The notes under the pieces are model-generated. The model was not told where the DNA came from. It did no database searches and saw only the letters and a program-made list of their open reading frames with translations. Below, in pieces: positions 9,153 through 16,443 of a DNA stretch of 46,929 nt. Source of the stretch: Acidimicrobiaceae bacterium (lineage in GTDB: Bacteria > Actinomycetota > Acidimicrobiia > Acidimicrobiales > RAAP-2). Location: assembly GCA_003133665.1 (NCBI GenBank), contig PKYK01000050.1, forward strand, positions 1 to 46,929, in the 5' to 3' direction. Position 1 is the first letter of the stretch; each line of letters begins with the position of its first letter. The translations under genes and the position numbers were made by a program.

Positions 9153-9453
9153 GGCCAACCTCCTCGATCCCAACCTATCCACTCGACACGCACCAGGCCG
9201 CGCCACGATTTCGTCGTTCGCAACGTATCGCATTCAACGGTCGTGTCGGCGTTGATCACGAGCTTCAGGCCGCACATCAATGGTCCGGTCGGCCAGTTCG
9301 GCTTCCAACTTGACTGATGGGTCTGGCGAAACTAGACCACTGGATGAGCGGAAGTTGAGTATGACGGAATCTGGCGTAGGGCGGCATCGAATTACGTTGA
9401 CTACTGGAACATCGCGACGGAACTTCCCCTGCGACACCGTGAGCGCCGTCTAG
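9153..9453. other. Intergenic region, 301 bp, between divergent genes
   Basis: The stretch separates the eRF1-like gene (leftward) and the Gfo/Idh/MocA gene (rightward). It must hold both promoters. TTGACT at 9311-9316 is followed after 17 bases by TAGACC, a weak sigma-70-like arrangement for the rightward gene. No convincing coding potential was seen. Confidence 0.35.
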
Positions 9454-10533
9454 ATGCTGGGCGTCGGCATCATCGGATGCGGGCAGATCGCCGAGTTGCA
9501 CTCGGCGGCACTGATTGGTCGCACCGACGCCCGGATCGTCGCGGTCGCCGACAAGGACCCCGACGCCGCTCGTGATCGGGCGCGCGGGTTGAACCTCTCC
9601 GAGACACGCGACGCGTACGTCGACTATCGAGATCTCCTGGCCCGAGACGACGTCGACCTCGTGGAGATCCTCGTTCCCCATCACTTGCACCTCGAGATCG
9701 CGCTGGCGGCGCTGTCGGCCGGCAAGCACGTGTCGCTGCAGAAGCCGATGGCCATCTCACTCGAAGAGGCCGAACAGCTGGTCGTGGCAGCCGCCGCGGC
9801 GACGACCCAGTTCCACGTCTTCGAGAACTTCCTCTTCTATCCGCCCATCCAGCGGGCCAAGGCCATCGTCGACTCGGGCGAGCTCGGCGACCTGTTGAGC
9901 ATCCGGTTGAAGAGCGCGGCCGGATTCTCCGAGAGCGCCTGGACCGCGCCCTCGGAGTTCTGGCGCCTCGACGCCGACAAGTGCGGCGGCGGTCCGATGC
10001 TGTTCGATGACGGCCACCACAAGTTCTCGATCGCGTGGCACTTCCTCGGCCTGCCGACGCGCGTCAACTGCTTCATCCAACCGACGGTCCTCGGGCCCGG
10101 GATATCGCTCGACTGCCCGGCGATTACGAGCTGGACCTACGAGAGCGGGGCCGTCGGATCGTTCGAGGTGACCTGGTCGCCCGAGATGTACGTCGAGACC
10201 GAGCAGTACGCCCAGGACGACCGGATCGAGATCACCGGTACCCGGGGCATCCTCTGGGTCAACCGCGGTCACGGCAACCTCATGGACGCGCCGCCGGTCG
10301 TCGTGCGAACGGGCCGCGCCACGACCATCCACGACGACATGGAGACCGCGTGGTCGAGCAGCTTCGTGCTGGCGACCGACCATCTGCTGGACTGCATCGA
10401 GTCGGGTACCCAGGCGCTGCTGAGCGCCGAGCAGGCGAGTGACGTGCTCGCGTTCGCGTTCGCCGCCGGCGACTCCGCCCGGTTGGGCCAGCCGGTGACT
10501 CCCCAGCGCGTCAGCTCGGCGAAGAGCCAGTGA
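9454..10533 (+). CDS. Gfo/Idh/MocA family oxidoreductase
   Basis: 359 residues. The N-terminal Rossmann fold starts at once with GVGIIGCGQIAELH, the NAD(P)-binding glycine motif. The usual EKP motif is replaced by QKP at 96-98, keeping the lysine. The C-terminal substrate domain includes MLFDDGHHKFSIAWHFLG, which corresponds to the conserved DxGxH-type catalytic region. Members oxidise or reduce sugars, inositols or related polyols; the substrate here cannot be named. ATG 9454 is chosen because the Rossmann fold begins at residue 3. It has no strong ribosome-binding site. The 3' end overlaps the convergent AidB-like gene by 23 bp. No sugar transporter or second dehydrogenase lies beside it. 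Confidence 0.88.
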   Translation: MLGVGIIGCGQIAELHSAALIGRTDARIVAVADKDPDAARDRARGLNLSETRDAYVDYRDLLARDDVDLVEILVPHHLHLEIALAALSAGKHVSLQKPMAISLEEAEQLVVAAAAATTQFHVFENFLFYPPIQRAKAIVDSGELGDLLSIRLKSAAGFSESAWTAPSEFWRLDADKCGGGPMLFDDGHHKFSIAWHFLGLPTRVNCFIQPTVLGPGISLDCPAITSWTYESGAVGSFEVTWSPEMYVETEQYAQDDRIEITGTRGILWVNRGHGNLMDAPPVVVRTGRATTIHDDMETAWSSSFVLATDHLLDCIESGTQALLSAEQASDVLAFAFAAGDSARLGQPVTPQRVSSAKSQ

Positions 10534-12232
10534 CCCCGCCGCTGTCCAGCACGGCGTTGACCCGCCCGGCGAGACCGGCATCGGTAGCGGGGTCGTAGCC
10601 GGGACTCGAGTTGGTGAGCAGGTGGTTCGCCGCCGCCAGGTCATGCGCCGCAAAGAGGTACGCGACCTCGGCGAGCAGACCGATCTGGTCCAGCACGTCG
10701 CGAAAGTGCCACGAGGCGAACTCGTCGTCGTCACGGCACTCTCTCGCGCTCGCGTTCACGTCGCCCAGGCGCCGACGCAACGTCCCGACGAGATCGGTCG
10801 CGGGGGCAGTGTCGAAGCAGGCGAGGAGGCGCGCCTCCACGACGTCGAGGATCGGGAGGCGCCGCAGGTCGTTCAGGACCTGGGCGGCCAGAACGTTGTG
10901 CGTTCCCTCCCACGACTCGTACACGATCGCGTCGCGGTAGAGGCGCGGCAGCACGCTGAAGTCCTCGATCGTCCCGTTGCCACCGAGGACCTCGATGCCC
11001 GAGCGCACCACCGACGTCGCCTGGCGAGAGACCAGGTACTTCGCCGTGTTGACCAGGAACCGGTGGTAGAGGACGTCGTCCGCGCTGGCGGTGCCGGCGT
11101 CGATGCGGTCCTCGAGTTCCGTGAGCGCGAACACCAGGTGCAGCGCCCCGGCCGAGGTGGCCGCCATGTCGGCGAGCGTGCGCCGCATCGCCGGAAACTG
11201 TTCGATGGAAACGCCGAACGCCTCGCGGTGCTTCGCGAAGGAACGCGCCTCGAGCACGGCCCGGCGCATGATGCCGGCACTGCCGACCGCCGTCATCCAC
11301 CGACTCGTGTTGAGCACCACCGATACCGCGGTGCGAAAACCCTCTTCGACGGGCCCGACCGGCCAGGCCAGCGCGTCCTCGAAGTCAATCTCGCCCGAGG
11401 CGAGACCGCGGGTGCCCAGCTTGTCCTTCAGTCGGCGCAGGGTGAATCCATTGGGCTGCCCGTCGATCATCCGCGGGGCGACGAAGCTCCCGAGTCCCCT
11501 CGTGCCCGTCGGCCCGCCGGGGACCCGGGCGGTGATGAAGAACTGATCGGCGTTGGCGACCGAACAGAACCACTTCTCCCCCGAGATCCGGTACGTCTCG
11601 CCGTCGATGTTGGCGATGGCCACGCACTCGTTCGCGCCGACGTCGCTGCCCCCCTGCACCTCGGTGAGGAACTGCGCGCCACGTTCGGCCAACTCGTACT
11701 GCGGGTCGACGAGCGCGGGCAGGAACCGCTCGCGCACGTCCGGCGACGCCGATCGGCGAAGGGCCCGCGCGAGGCCGATCGTGCAGGTCACCGGACAGGC
11801 GTGCCCGGCCTCGCTCTCGAGCGACAGCAGGTAGAGCAACGTGGCCTGTTCGTAGGCCCGGCCCGGCTCGTTCGACAGGGCCACGACGCCGCTGCCCCAC
11901 ACCGCGACGCCGGCTTCGTGGTAGGCGGGGTCGAAGGACACGCTTTCGGTCCGGTTGCCGAGGCCGTCGTAGCGACTGAGCTCGGGCAGGTGCGTGCGTT
12001 GCTCGTAGCGCTGGGCGGCCGGCGCGACGACCAAGACCAGCGTGCGGGCGAAGGACGACGCGCGCACGTCGAGCGCGCTCATCCGTTCAGCGGACAGTGA
12101 CCTCGCGAGGATCGAGCGCAACGCGGCGTCGTCGTGGTACGGGTCGCTCGGGAAGTCGGCCTTCCAGGCGGCCAGGGCCGCACGGGCGTCGTCGTAGGTC
12201 ACCACTGCAGTATCGCGCCCGTTCATCGCCAT
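10511..12232 (-). CDS. AidB-like acyl-CoA dehydrogenase family protein
   Basis: 573 residues from ATG 12232 (a second ATG lies at 12226). The acyl-CoA dehydrogenase fold is shown by QFLTEVQGGSDVGANE (FAD and substrate loop), SGEKWFCSVANADQFFI, the IEVLGGNGTIEDF block and YESWEGTHNVLAAQVL near the C-terminus. The large N-terminal domain, the length and the WEGTxNV ending resemble AidB, the flavoprotein of the E. coli alkylation response, more than ordinary fatty-acid dehydrogenases. AidB-like proteins are not established beta-oxidation enzymes. The gene is last in an apparent operon after dsrE2 (35-bp gap), dsrC and the SQR gene. A substrate cannot be assigned. It could also be an ordinary acyl-CoA dehydrogenase of unknown chain length. 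Confidence 0.8.
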   Translation of the reverse strand: MAMNGRDTAVVTYDDARAALAAWKADFPSDPYHDDAALRSILARSLSAERMSALDVRASSFARTLVLVVAPAAQRYEQRTHLPELSRYDGLGNRTESVSFDPAYHEAGVAVWGSGVVALSNEPGRAYEQATLLYLLSLESEAGHACPVTCTIGLARALRRSASPDVRERFLPALVDPQYELAERGAQFLTEVQGGSDVGANECVAIANIDGETYRISGEKWFCSVANADQFFITARVPGGPTGTRGLGSFVAPRMIDGQPNGFTLRRLKDKLGTRGLASGEIDFEDALAWPVGPVEEGFRTAVSVVLNTSRWMTAVGSAGIMRRAVLEARSFAKHREAFGVSIEQFPAMRRTLADMAATSAGALHLVFALTELEDRIDAGTASADDVLYHRFLVNTAKYLVSRQATSVVRSGIEVLGGNGTIEDFSVLPRLYRDAIVYESWEGTHNVLAAQVLNDLRRLPILDVVEARLLACFDTAPATDLVGTLRRRLGDVNASARECRDDDEFASWHFRDVLDQIGLLAEVAYLFAAHDLAAANHLLTNSSPGYDPATDAGLAGRVNAVLDSGGVTGSSPS

Positions 12233-12267
12233 TGCCAATTCAATCTCGCCGTCACGCCGACCAAGAA

Positions 12268-12735
12268 TCAGGTGAAGATGATCTCGCCCCCGGCGGCCTT
12301 CGCGTAGAACTCGCCGACGGTGATGATGTCCTGCACCTGGGGGATGAAATCGCCCTTCGTGAAGCCGAAGAGGTCGACCGACGCCTTGCACGCGTACATG
12401 CCACAACCGGTGTCGGCGATCATCTCCATGAACTCCGGGATACCCGGGATGTCGAACTGCTCCATCTTCCGCTCCATCATGCGCGTGGCGATCGCCGACA
12501 TGCCGGGCAGGACGCCGATGAGGCTCGCCATGTGCATGCCGGGGTTGCCGACCGCCGCCACCTTGATGTGGTCGAGCCGCTTGGCGTGAATGGCGTCGAG
12601 GCCGAAGAACGTGAAGAAGAGATTCGCCTCGATGCCCTCGGCGCGCGCGCCGTTGGCCATGATGAGGCCGGGGTAGATCCCCTCCAGCGAACCCTTCGAG
12701 ATGATGATCGATACCTTTTCGATGGTGTCGCCCAT
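12268..12735 (-). CDS. DsrE2-like sulfur-transfer protein (DsrE/F family)
   Basis: 155 residues of the DsrE/DsrF/peroxiredoxin-like family, most like DsrE2. The first strand is VSIIISKGSLEGIYPGLIMA, followed by FFTFFGLDAI and later DTGCGMYACKASVDLFG. The second cysteine of that motif is at the position of the conserved sulfur-carrying cysteine in DsrE-type proteins. A central hydrophobic Met-rich region (MHMASLIGVLPGMSAIATRMM) is typical of the DsrE2 subgroup, some members of which are membrane-associated. The start has AGGAG about 7 bases upstream. It lies 25 bp after dsrC. The probable role is receiving persulfide sulfur from SQR chemistry or a rhodanese and passing it to the DsrC-like partner. 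That role is inferred from family and context. Confidence 0.85.
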   Translation of the reverse strand: MGDTIEKVSIIISKGSLEGIYPGLIMANGARAEGIEANLFFTFFGLDAIHAKRLDHIKVAAVGNPGMHMASLIGVLPGMSAIATRMMERKMEQFDIPGIPEFMEMIADTGCGMYACKASVDLFGFTKGDFIPQVQDIITVGEFYAKAAGGEIIFT

Positions 12736-12760
12736 GGCGAACTCCTCTCTTGACGTTGAA

Positions 12761-13078
12761 TCAGATGCAGCCGCGGGGCTTGGGGATGCCGGCGATCTTG
12801 GCCGCGAGCTTGGCGGGGCCCTTCGGGAAGAGTTCGTAGAGCTCTTTGATGGGCACGCCCGAGGTCTTGCCGAGCATGCGCACGCTCGGACCGCTTCCCT
12901 TGGTCTCGTACTCGCTCCTCATGAAGCGGATGATCTGCCAGTGGCGATCGGTCAACGGGCCGATCCCCTCGCGTCGGGCGAGTTCCACCGCGATGTCCTC
13001 GTTCCACTGACTCGGGTCGGTGAGAAAGCCCTCGTCGTTCAGTTCGAGCTCAACTCCGCCAATCGTCTCGACGCTCAT
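12761..13078 (-). CDS. DsrC/TusE-family sulfur carrier with a single C-terminal cysteine
   Basis: 105 residues. The C-terminal arm AAKIAGIPKPRGCI and the helix block DRHWQIIRFMRSEYE identify the DsrC/TusE family. The penultimate cysteine (CysA), which carries persulfide, is present. The second cysteine found 11 residues earlier in true DsrC is Ala here, so the protein cannot form the DsrC trisulfide intramolecularly and matches the TusE or DsrC-like class. Start choice: ATG 13078 has AGAGGAGG seven bases upstream, and its ATG overlaps the SQR stop as ATGA. Translational coupling to SQR and proximity to dsrE2 indicate a shared sulfur-relay function. No dsrAB, tusBCD or heterodisulfide reductase-like genes are in the window. 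Confidence 0.88.
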   Translation of the reverse strand: MSVETIGGVELELNDEGFLTDPSQWNEDIAVELARREGIGPLTDRHWQIIRFMRSEYETKGSGPSVRMLGKTSGVPIKELYELFPKGPAKLAAKIAGIPKPRGCI

Positions 13079-14337
13079 GAGTGCGCCTCCTCTTCTCGTT
13101 GTTCGCCCTCTCGTTGCTTGCCCGCGAGGGGCATGGCGCTGTGAATGCCGGGGATGTTGCGACCGGGCAGGAGACTGTGCCAGTAGAACCACTGGAACAT
13201 CAACTTGCCCAGGTGGTTGAGGTGCGACTCCTTCAAGAGCGGCAGCCCCACGACACCCGGGTAGTGGCCCGTCTGGGGTTCGACCTCGTAGTTGAAGTCG
13301 ATCATCATCGCCTTGGAGAAGCCGGTCTCGATGAAGCAGTTCGCGTGGCCGTCGTACGAGGCGTCGAGTGGCTCGCCCGCGAGGAAGTGCTGCACGTTCT
13401 CGACGAGCACCTCGCCCTCGAAGTCCGTCACCGACCCGGCCTTGGAGACCGGCAGGCCCGCGGCGTCCCCGAGCGCGAAGACGTTGGGCGACGCCACACT
13501 CTGCAGCGTGTGCTCGTCGGTCAGCACGAACCCCAGTGCGTCGCCGAGTCCCGGGGACTTCGCGACGTAGGCCGCGCCGTTGTGGGCCGGGATCACCACG
13601 GCCAAGTCGAAGGGGACCTCACGCTCGTCATAGGAGATGAGTCGTCCACCGACGCCGTCCACCTCGCCGGTGTTGAACTCGGTGACCAGTTCGATGCTGC
13701 GCTCCTCGAGCATGCCGCCGAGGTGCTTGGCGGCGATGGGCTTCGTGAATGCGGCGTCCAGTGGGGTGACGTAGGTCATGTCGACTCGTTCGCGGATGCC
13801 GCGTTCGCGAAAGTACCAGTCGGCGAGGAAGCAGAACTCGATCGGCGCCACCGGGCACTTGATCGGCATCTCGACGACGTTGACGACGAGCCGGCCGCCG
13901 TCGAAGGTGGCCAACGCCGCCTCGAGCGCGGAGGCGCCTTCGGGCGTGTAGAACGTGAAGACCCTCTCCATCCACCCGGGACCGGTCAGCCCCTCGGTCT
14001 CCTCGGGGGCGAGCACGGCGCCGGTCGCGACGATCAGCACGTCGTAGGTGAGCGCGCCACCGTCGACGAGGTGCACGCACCGTGCCTCGAGGTCGACCCG
14101 GTCCACCGCCGCAAGCCAGTAGTCGACTCCGTCGTGCAGCTGCTTGCCCCGGGGACGGATGATGTCCTCCGGATGGGTCAGACCGAAGGGGACGAACAGC
14201 AGACCGGGCTGGTACACGTGGCGGTCGTTCTGGTCGACACAGGTGATCGACGCCTGATCGGTGGTGAAGGCTTTGCGGAGGCGGTTCGCCACCAGCGTTC
14301 CGCCGGTGCCGGCTCCGAGGATCACAATTCGGTGCAT
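13075..14337 (-). CDS. sqr: Sulfide:quinone oxidoreductase-like flavoprotein
   Basis: 420 residues from ATG 14337, which has GGAG 6 bases upstream and starts directly at the FAD-binding motif IVILGAGTGGTLVANRL. Redox cysteines Cys161 (MPIKCPVAPIEF) and Cys334 (YDGHANCFIETGFSKAM) align with the two catalytic cysteines of SQR, including the human enzyme's second one in YDGYTSC. The second nucleotide motif lies near VFALGDAAGLPVS (287-299). Aromatic residues near the C-terminus (FQWFYWHSLLPG) fit monotopic membrane association. Such enzymes oxidise sulfide to persulfide or polysulfide and reduce quinone. It is first of the four-gene operon, so the product sulfur could pass to DsrE2 and DsrC. The last 15 residues are very charged and probably disordered. 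Confidence 0.85.
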   Translation of the reverse strand: MHRIVILGAGTGGTLVANRLRKAFTTDQASITCVDQNDRHVYQPGLLFVPFGLTHPEDIIRPRGKQLHDGVDYWLAAVDRVDLEARCVHLVDGGALTYDVLIVATGAVLAPEETEGLTGPGWMERVFTFYTPEGASALEAALATFDGGRLVVNVVEMPIKCPVAPIEFCFLADWYFRERGIRERVDMTYVTPLDAAFTKPIAAKHLGGMLEERSIELVTEFNTGEVDGVGGRLISYDEREVPFDLAVVIPAHNGAAYVAKSPGLGDALGFVLTDEHTLQSVASPNVFALGDAAGLPVSKAGSVTDFEGEVLVENVQHFLAGEPLDASYDGHANCFIETGFSKAMMIDFNYEVEPQTGHYPGVVGLPLLKESHLNHLGKLMFQWFYWHSLLPGRNIPGIHSAMPLAGKQREGEQREEEAHS

Positions 14338-14440
14338 ACGCCGCTCCAGTCCGCCATATGCATCATTACGTGGAGCGGGAAAGCCCACTAGGGGCCAAGG
14401 TCATTTCGGGGAGTTCTCGATGTAATCCGACCAGCTCGGA

Positions 14441-14477
14441 CCGCTCGACGTGGGGTCAGAGGGGCTCTCCCGAGCGG
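14441..14477 (-). terminator. Hairpin downstream of mutY
   Basis: CCGCTCG (14441-14447) pairs with CGAGCGG (14471-14477) around a 23-nt loop. It lies 48 bp beyond the mutY stop on the minus strand and before the SQR gene start. There is no U-tract; termination is possible but unproven. Confidence 0.25.
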
Positions 14478-14524
14478 AATCATCCCCTACGCGACGGACA
14501 ACAGACAGTTCTGGTCGCTCGTCT

Positions 14525-15418
14525 CTACCGCTCGTCGCTCGAGCCGGCCAGTTGGACCATTCGCCCCCGCCGCTCGGCCAGTCCGTCACGGATGAGACTC
14601 TCGAGGACCAGTTCGCACCGCGACGGATCGGCCTCGGCGAGGGCCGAGAAGAGTTGACGCTTCGACTTCGCCGACTGGCGCAGTTCATCGAGGATCCATC
14701 CACGAAGTTGTCGATTCGATCCCGCGAAGGTGGACTGGGGCCTCGACACGCCGGCGCTGCCGGGTGCGGGGTCCACGCCACCTTCGAGGTTCCAGCGACA
14801 GTGCGTCGCGACCGGACAGGTCGCGCAGAGCGGCCGCGATCTGCAGAACTGCGCTCCGAGGTCGAGCATCGCCTGGTTGAAACCTGCGACGTCGTTGCGG
14901 GGCAGGAGCGCCAGCGCCATCGAAACGGCTTCGTTCGAGCGGAGCGCCTGATTGGCCAGCGCCCGCGCGAGGACTCTGCCGACGTTCGTGTCGAGGACCG
15001 CGACGCGACGGTGAAAGGCGAAGGACGCCACCGCGCTGGCCGTGTACTCGCCCACTCCGGGAAGTCTGCGCAGGTCCTCGACATCCGAAGGCACCTCGCC
15101 ACCGAACTCGTCGCGGATCATCCGCGCGGCCTCGTGGAGCGCCTTCGCGCGCCGGTGGTACCCCAGTCCCTCCCAGAGTCGCAGCACGCTGGGCAGCGAC
15201 GCGTTCGCGCACGACGTCGGCGTCGGGAAGTGGTCCAGGAACCGCTCCCAGGGTTCGACGACGCGCGACGTCTGGGTCTGTTGGAGCATGACCTCGGCGA
15301 CGAGGACGGCCCAGGGGTCGCGGTGGGCGATCCACGGGAGGGGACGGCGAAGCGTTGGCGCGGCACGACGAAGCGCACGTCGAAACGTGGCGTAGTCGTT
15401 ACTCCCAGACGTCGTCAC
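14525..15418 (-). CDS. mutY: A/G-specific adenine glycosylase MutY
   Basis: 297 residues. MutY removes adenine mispaired with 8-oxoguanine in base-excision repair. The catalytic Glu42 lies in AEVMLQQTQTSRV, the helix-hairpin-helix in LPGVGEYTASAVASF (119-133) and the catalytic Asp143 in VLDTNVGRVLARAL. An iron-sulfur cluster motif follows at Cys192, Cys198, Cys201 and Cys207. The first cysteine spacing is five residues instead of the usual six. The C-terminus is a short helical segment as in mycobacterial MutY, without the larger 8-oxoG-recognition domain of the E. coli protein. The GTG start overlaps the end of the upstream MaoC gene by 20 bp, suggesting co-transcription. Confidence 0.92.
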   Translation of the reverse strand: MTTSGSNDYATFRRALRRAAPTLRRPLPWIAHRDPWAVLVAEVMLQQTQTSRVVEPWERFLDHFPTPTSCANASLPSVLRLWEGLGYHRRAKALHEAARMIRDEFGGEVPSDVEDLRRLPGVGEYTASAVASFAFHRRVAVLDTNVGRVLARALANQALRSNEAVSMALALLPRNDVAGFNQAMLDLGAQFCRSRPLCATCPVATHCRWNLEGGVDPAPGSAGVSRPQSTFAGSNRQLRGWILDELRQSAKSKRQLFSALAEADPSRCELVLESLIRDGLAERRGRMVQLAGSSDER

Positions 15419-15914
15419 CGTACGGGCGGCGCCGGGGCGGCGCGAAGTCGCGCTTCCAGACCATGACCTTGCGGCGGAAGTAGCAGACCTCGAGACCGTC
15501 CTGGTTGAAGCCCTTGGTCTCGACCAGCACGATGCCCCGGTCCTTCTTGGACGCCGACGGGGTCTTGTCGAGCACCCGGGTCTCGGCGTAGATGGTGTCG
15601 CCGTGGAACGTCGGGTACCGGTGGATCAGGGTCTCGATCTCGAGGTTCGCGATCGCCGAGCCCGAGACGTCGGGCACGCTCATGCCGAGCACCAGTGAGT
15701 AGACCAGATTGCCGACGACCACATTGCGCTTCTGGACACTCTCGTTCTCGGCGAACCACGCGTTGGTGTGCAGCGGGTGGTGGTTCATGGTGATCATGCA
15801 GAAGAGGTGGTCGTCGGCCTCGGTGATGGTCTTGCCAGGCCAGTGCTGATAGATGTCACCGACCGCGAAGTCTTCGAAGTAGCGACCGAAGGGACGATCG
15901 AATGTGCTCACCAC
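15399..15914 (-). CDS. mch: MaoC-family hydratase, probable mesaconyl-CoA hydratase
   Basis: 171 residues with a single hot-dog (MaoC-like) fold. GRYFEDFAVGDIYQH opens it, GKTITEADDHLF is the hydratase motif and NHHPLHTNAWFA carries the conserved His after the catalytic region. The middle block VPDVSGSAIANLEIE and the ending ETKGFNQDGLEVCYFRRKVMVW closely resemble the actinobacterial MaoC proteins found in ethylmalonyl-CoA pathway clusters. That pathway's hydratase converts mesaconyl-CoA to beta-methylmalyl-CoA. Support comes from neighbours: a methylsuccinyl-CoA dehydrogenase-like gene and a malyl-CoA lyase-like gene within 5 kb. Two adjacent GTG codons can start it (15914 or 15911). Substrate assignment is inferred; an R-specific enoyl-CoA hydratase is the alternative. 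Confidence 0.7.
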   Translation of the reverse strand: MVSTFDRPFGRYFEDFAVGDIYQHWPGKTITEADDHLFCMITMNHHPLHTNAWFAENESVQKRNVVVGNLVYSLVLGMSVPDVSGSAIANLEIETLIHRYPTFHGDTIYAETRVLDKTPSASKKDRGIVLVETKGFNQDGLEVCYFRRKVMVWKRDFAPPRRRPYGDDVWE

Positions 15915-15948
15915 GTCAGTCTGCCCCAGACCGTGGTGCCCGGGCGAC

Positions 15949-16389
15949 TTAGTCCTGGGCGGGCTCTTCGGGCAGTGGCCGGGTCGAGAAGGACACGGTG
16001 CCCCCGGGCAGCGTCTCGCCGTCGATCGTGAGCCGCCAGGTGAAGCGCGACTCGGGACTCAGCGGGATCGGTCCGAAGTTGACCGCCACGGGGACGTCGA
16101 CCGGCGTGCCGACCGGTATCCCCGGCGGCGCGGTCGCCGAGAAGTCGCCGCGGACCTCGATGGTCTGCATGCCCTCGGGCGTCTCGAAGCGGACCAACTG
16201 GCCATCGGCGTCCTCGAGGAACAGCTCCCAGTGGTGGTTGGTGTTGAACTCGTGCCAGTCGACGCCGATCTTCATCGCCACCGCCGAGGGCGTGGGTTCG
16301 GGGCCGGTCACGGACCAGCCACCGCCCAGGATGTAGAGCTTGCCGTCGGCGACCTGGGCCGAATCGGCGAGGAGCATCGTTACGTTCAC
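15949..16389 (-). CDS. DUF6941-type conserved protein
   Basis: 146 residues. The N-terminus VTMLLADSAQVADGKLYILGGGW is a recognisable conserved opening of a family of small uncharacterised actinobacterial proteins (DUF6941). The middle, HHWELFLEDADGQLV, and the C-terminal SRFTWRLTIDGET suggest a beta-sandwich. No signal peptide or membrane helix is seen. It starts with a GTG and is divergent from the methylsuccinyl-CoA dehydrogenase gene, sharing a 54-bp promoter region. It is 34 bp upstream of the MaoC gene on the same strand, so probably co-transcribed with it and mutY. Function is unknown. Confidence 0.75.
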   Translation of the reverse strand: MNVTMLLADSAQVADGKLYILGGGWSVTGPEPTPSAVAMKIGVDWHEFNTNHHWELFLEDADGQLVRFETPEGMQTIEVRGDFSATAPPGIPVGTPVDVPVAVNFGPIPLSPESRFTWRLTIDGETLPGGTVSFSTRPLPEEPAQD

Positions 16390-16443
16390 GCAGTCAGCCT
16401 ACGTCTCGGCCTGACGAACCCCCGAACCGGTAGTTTTTCACCT

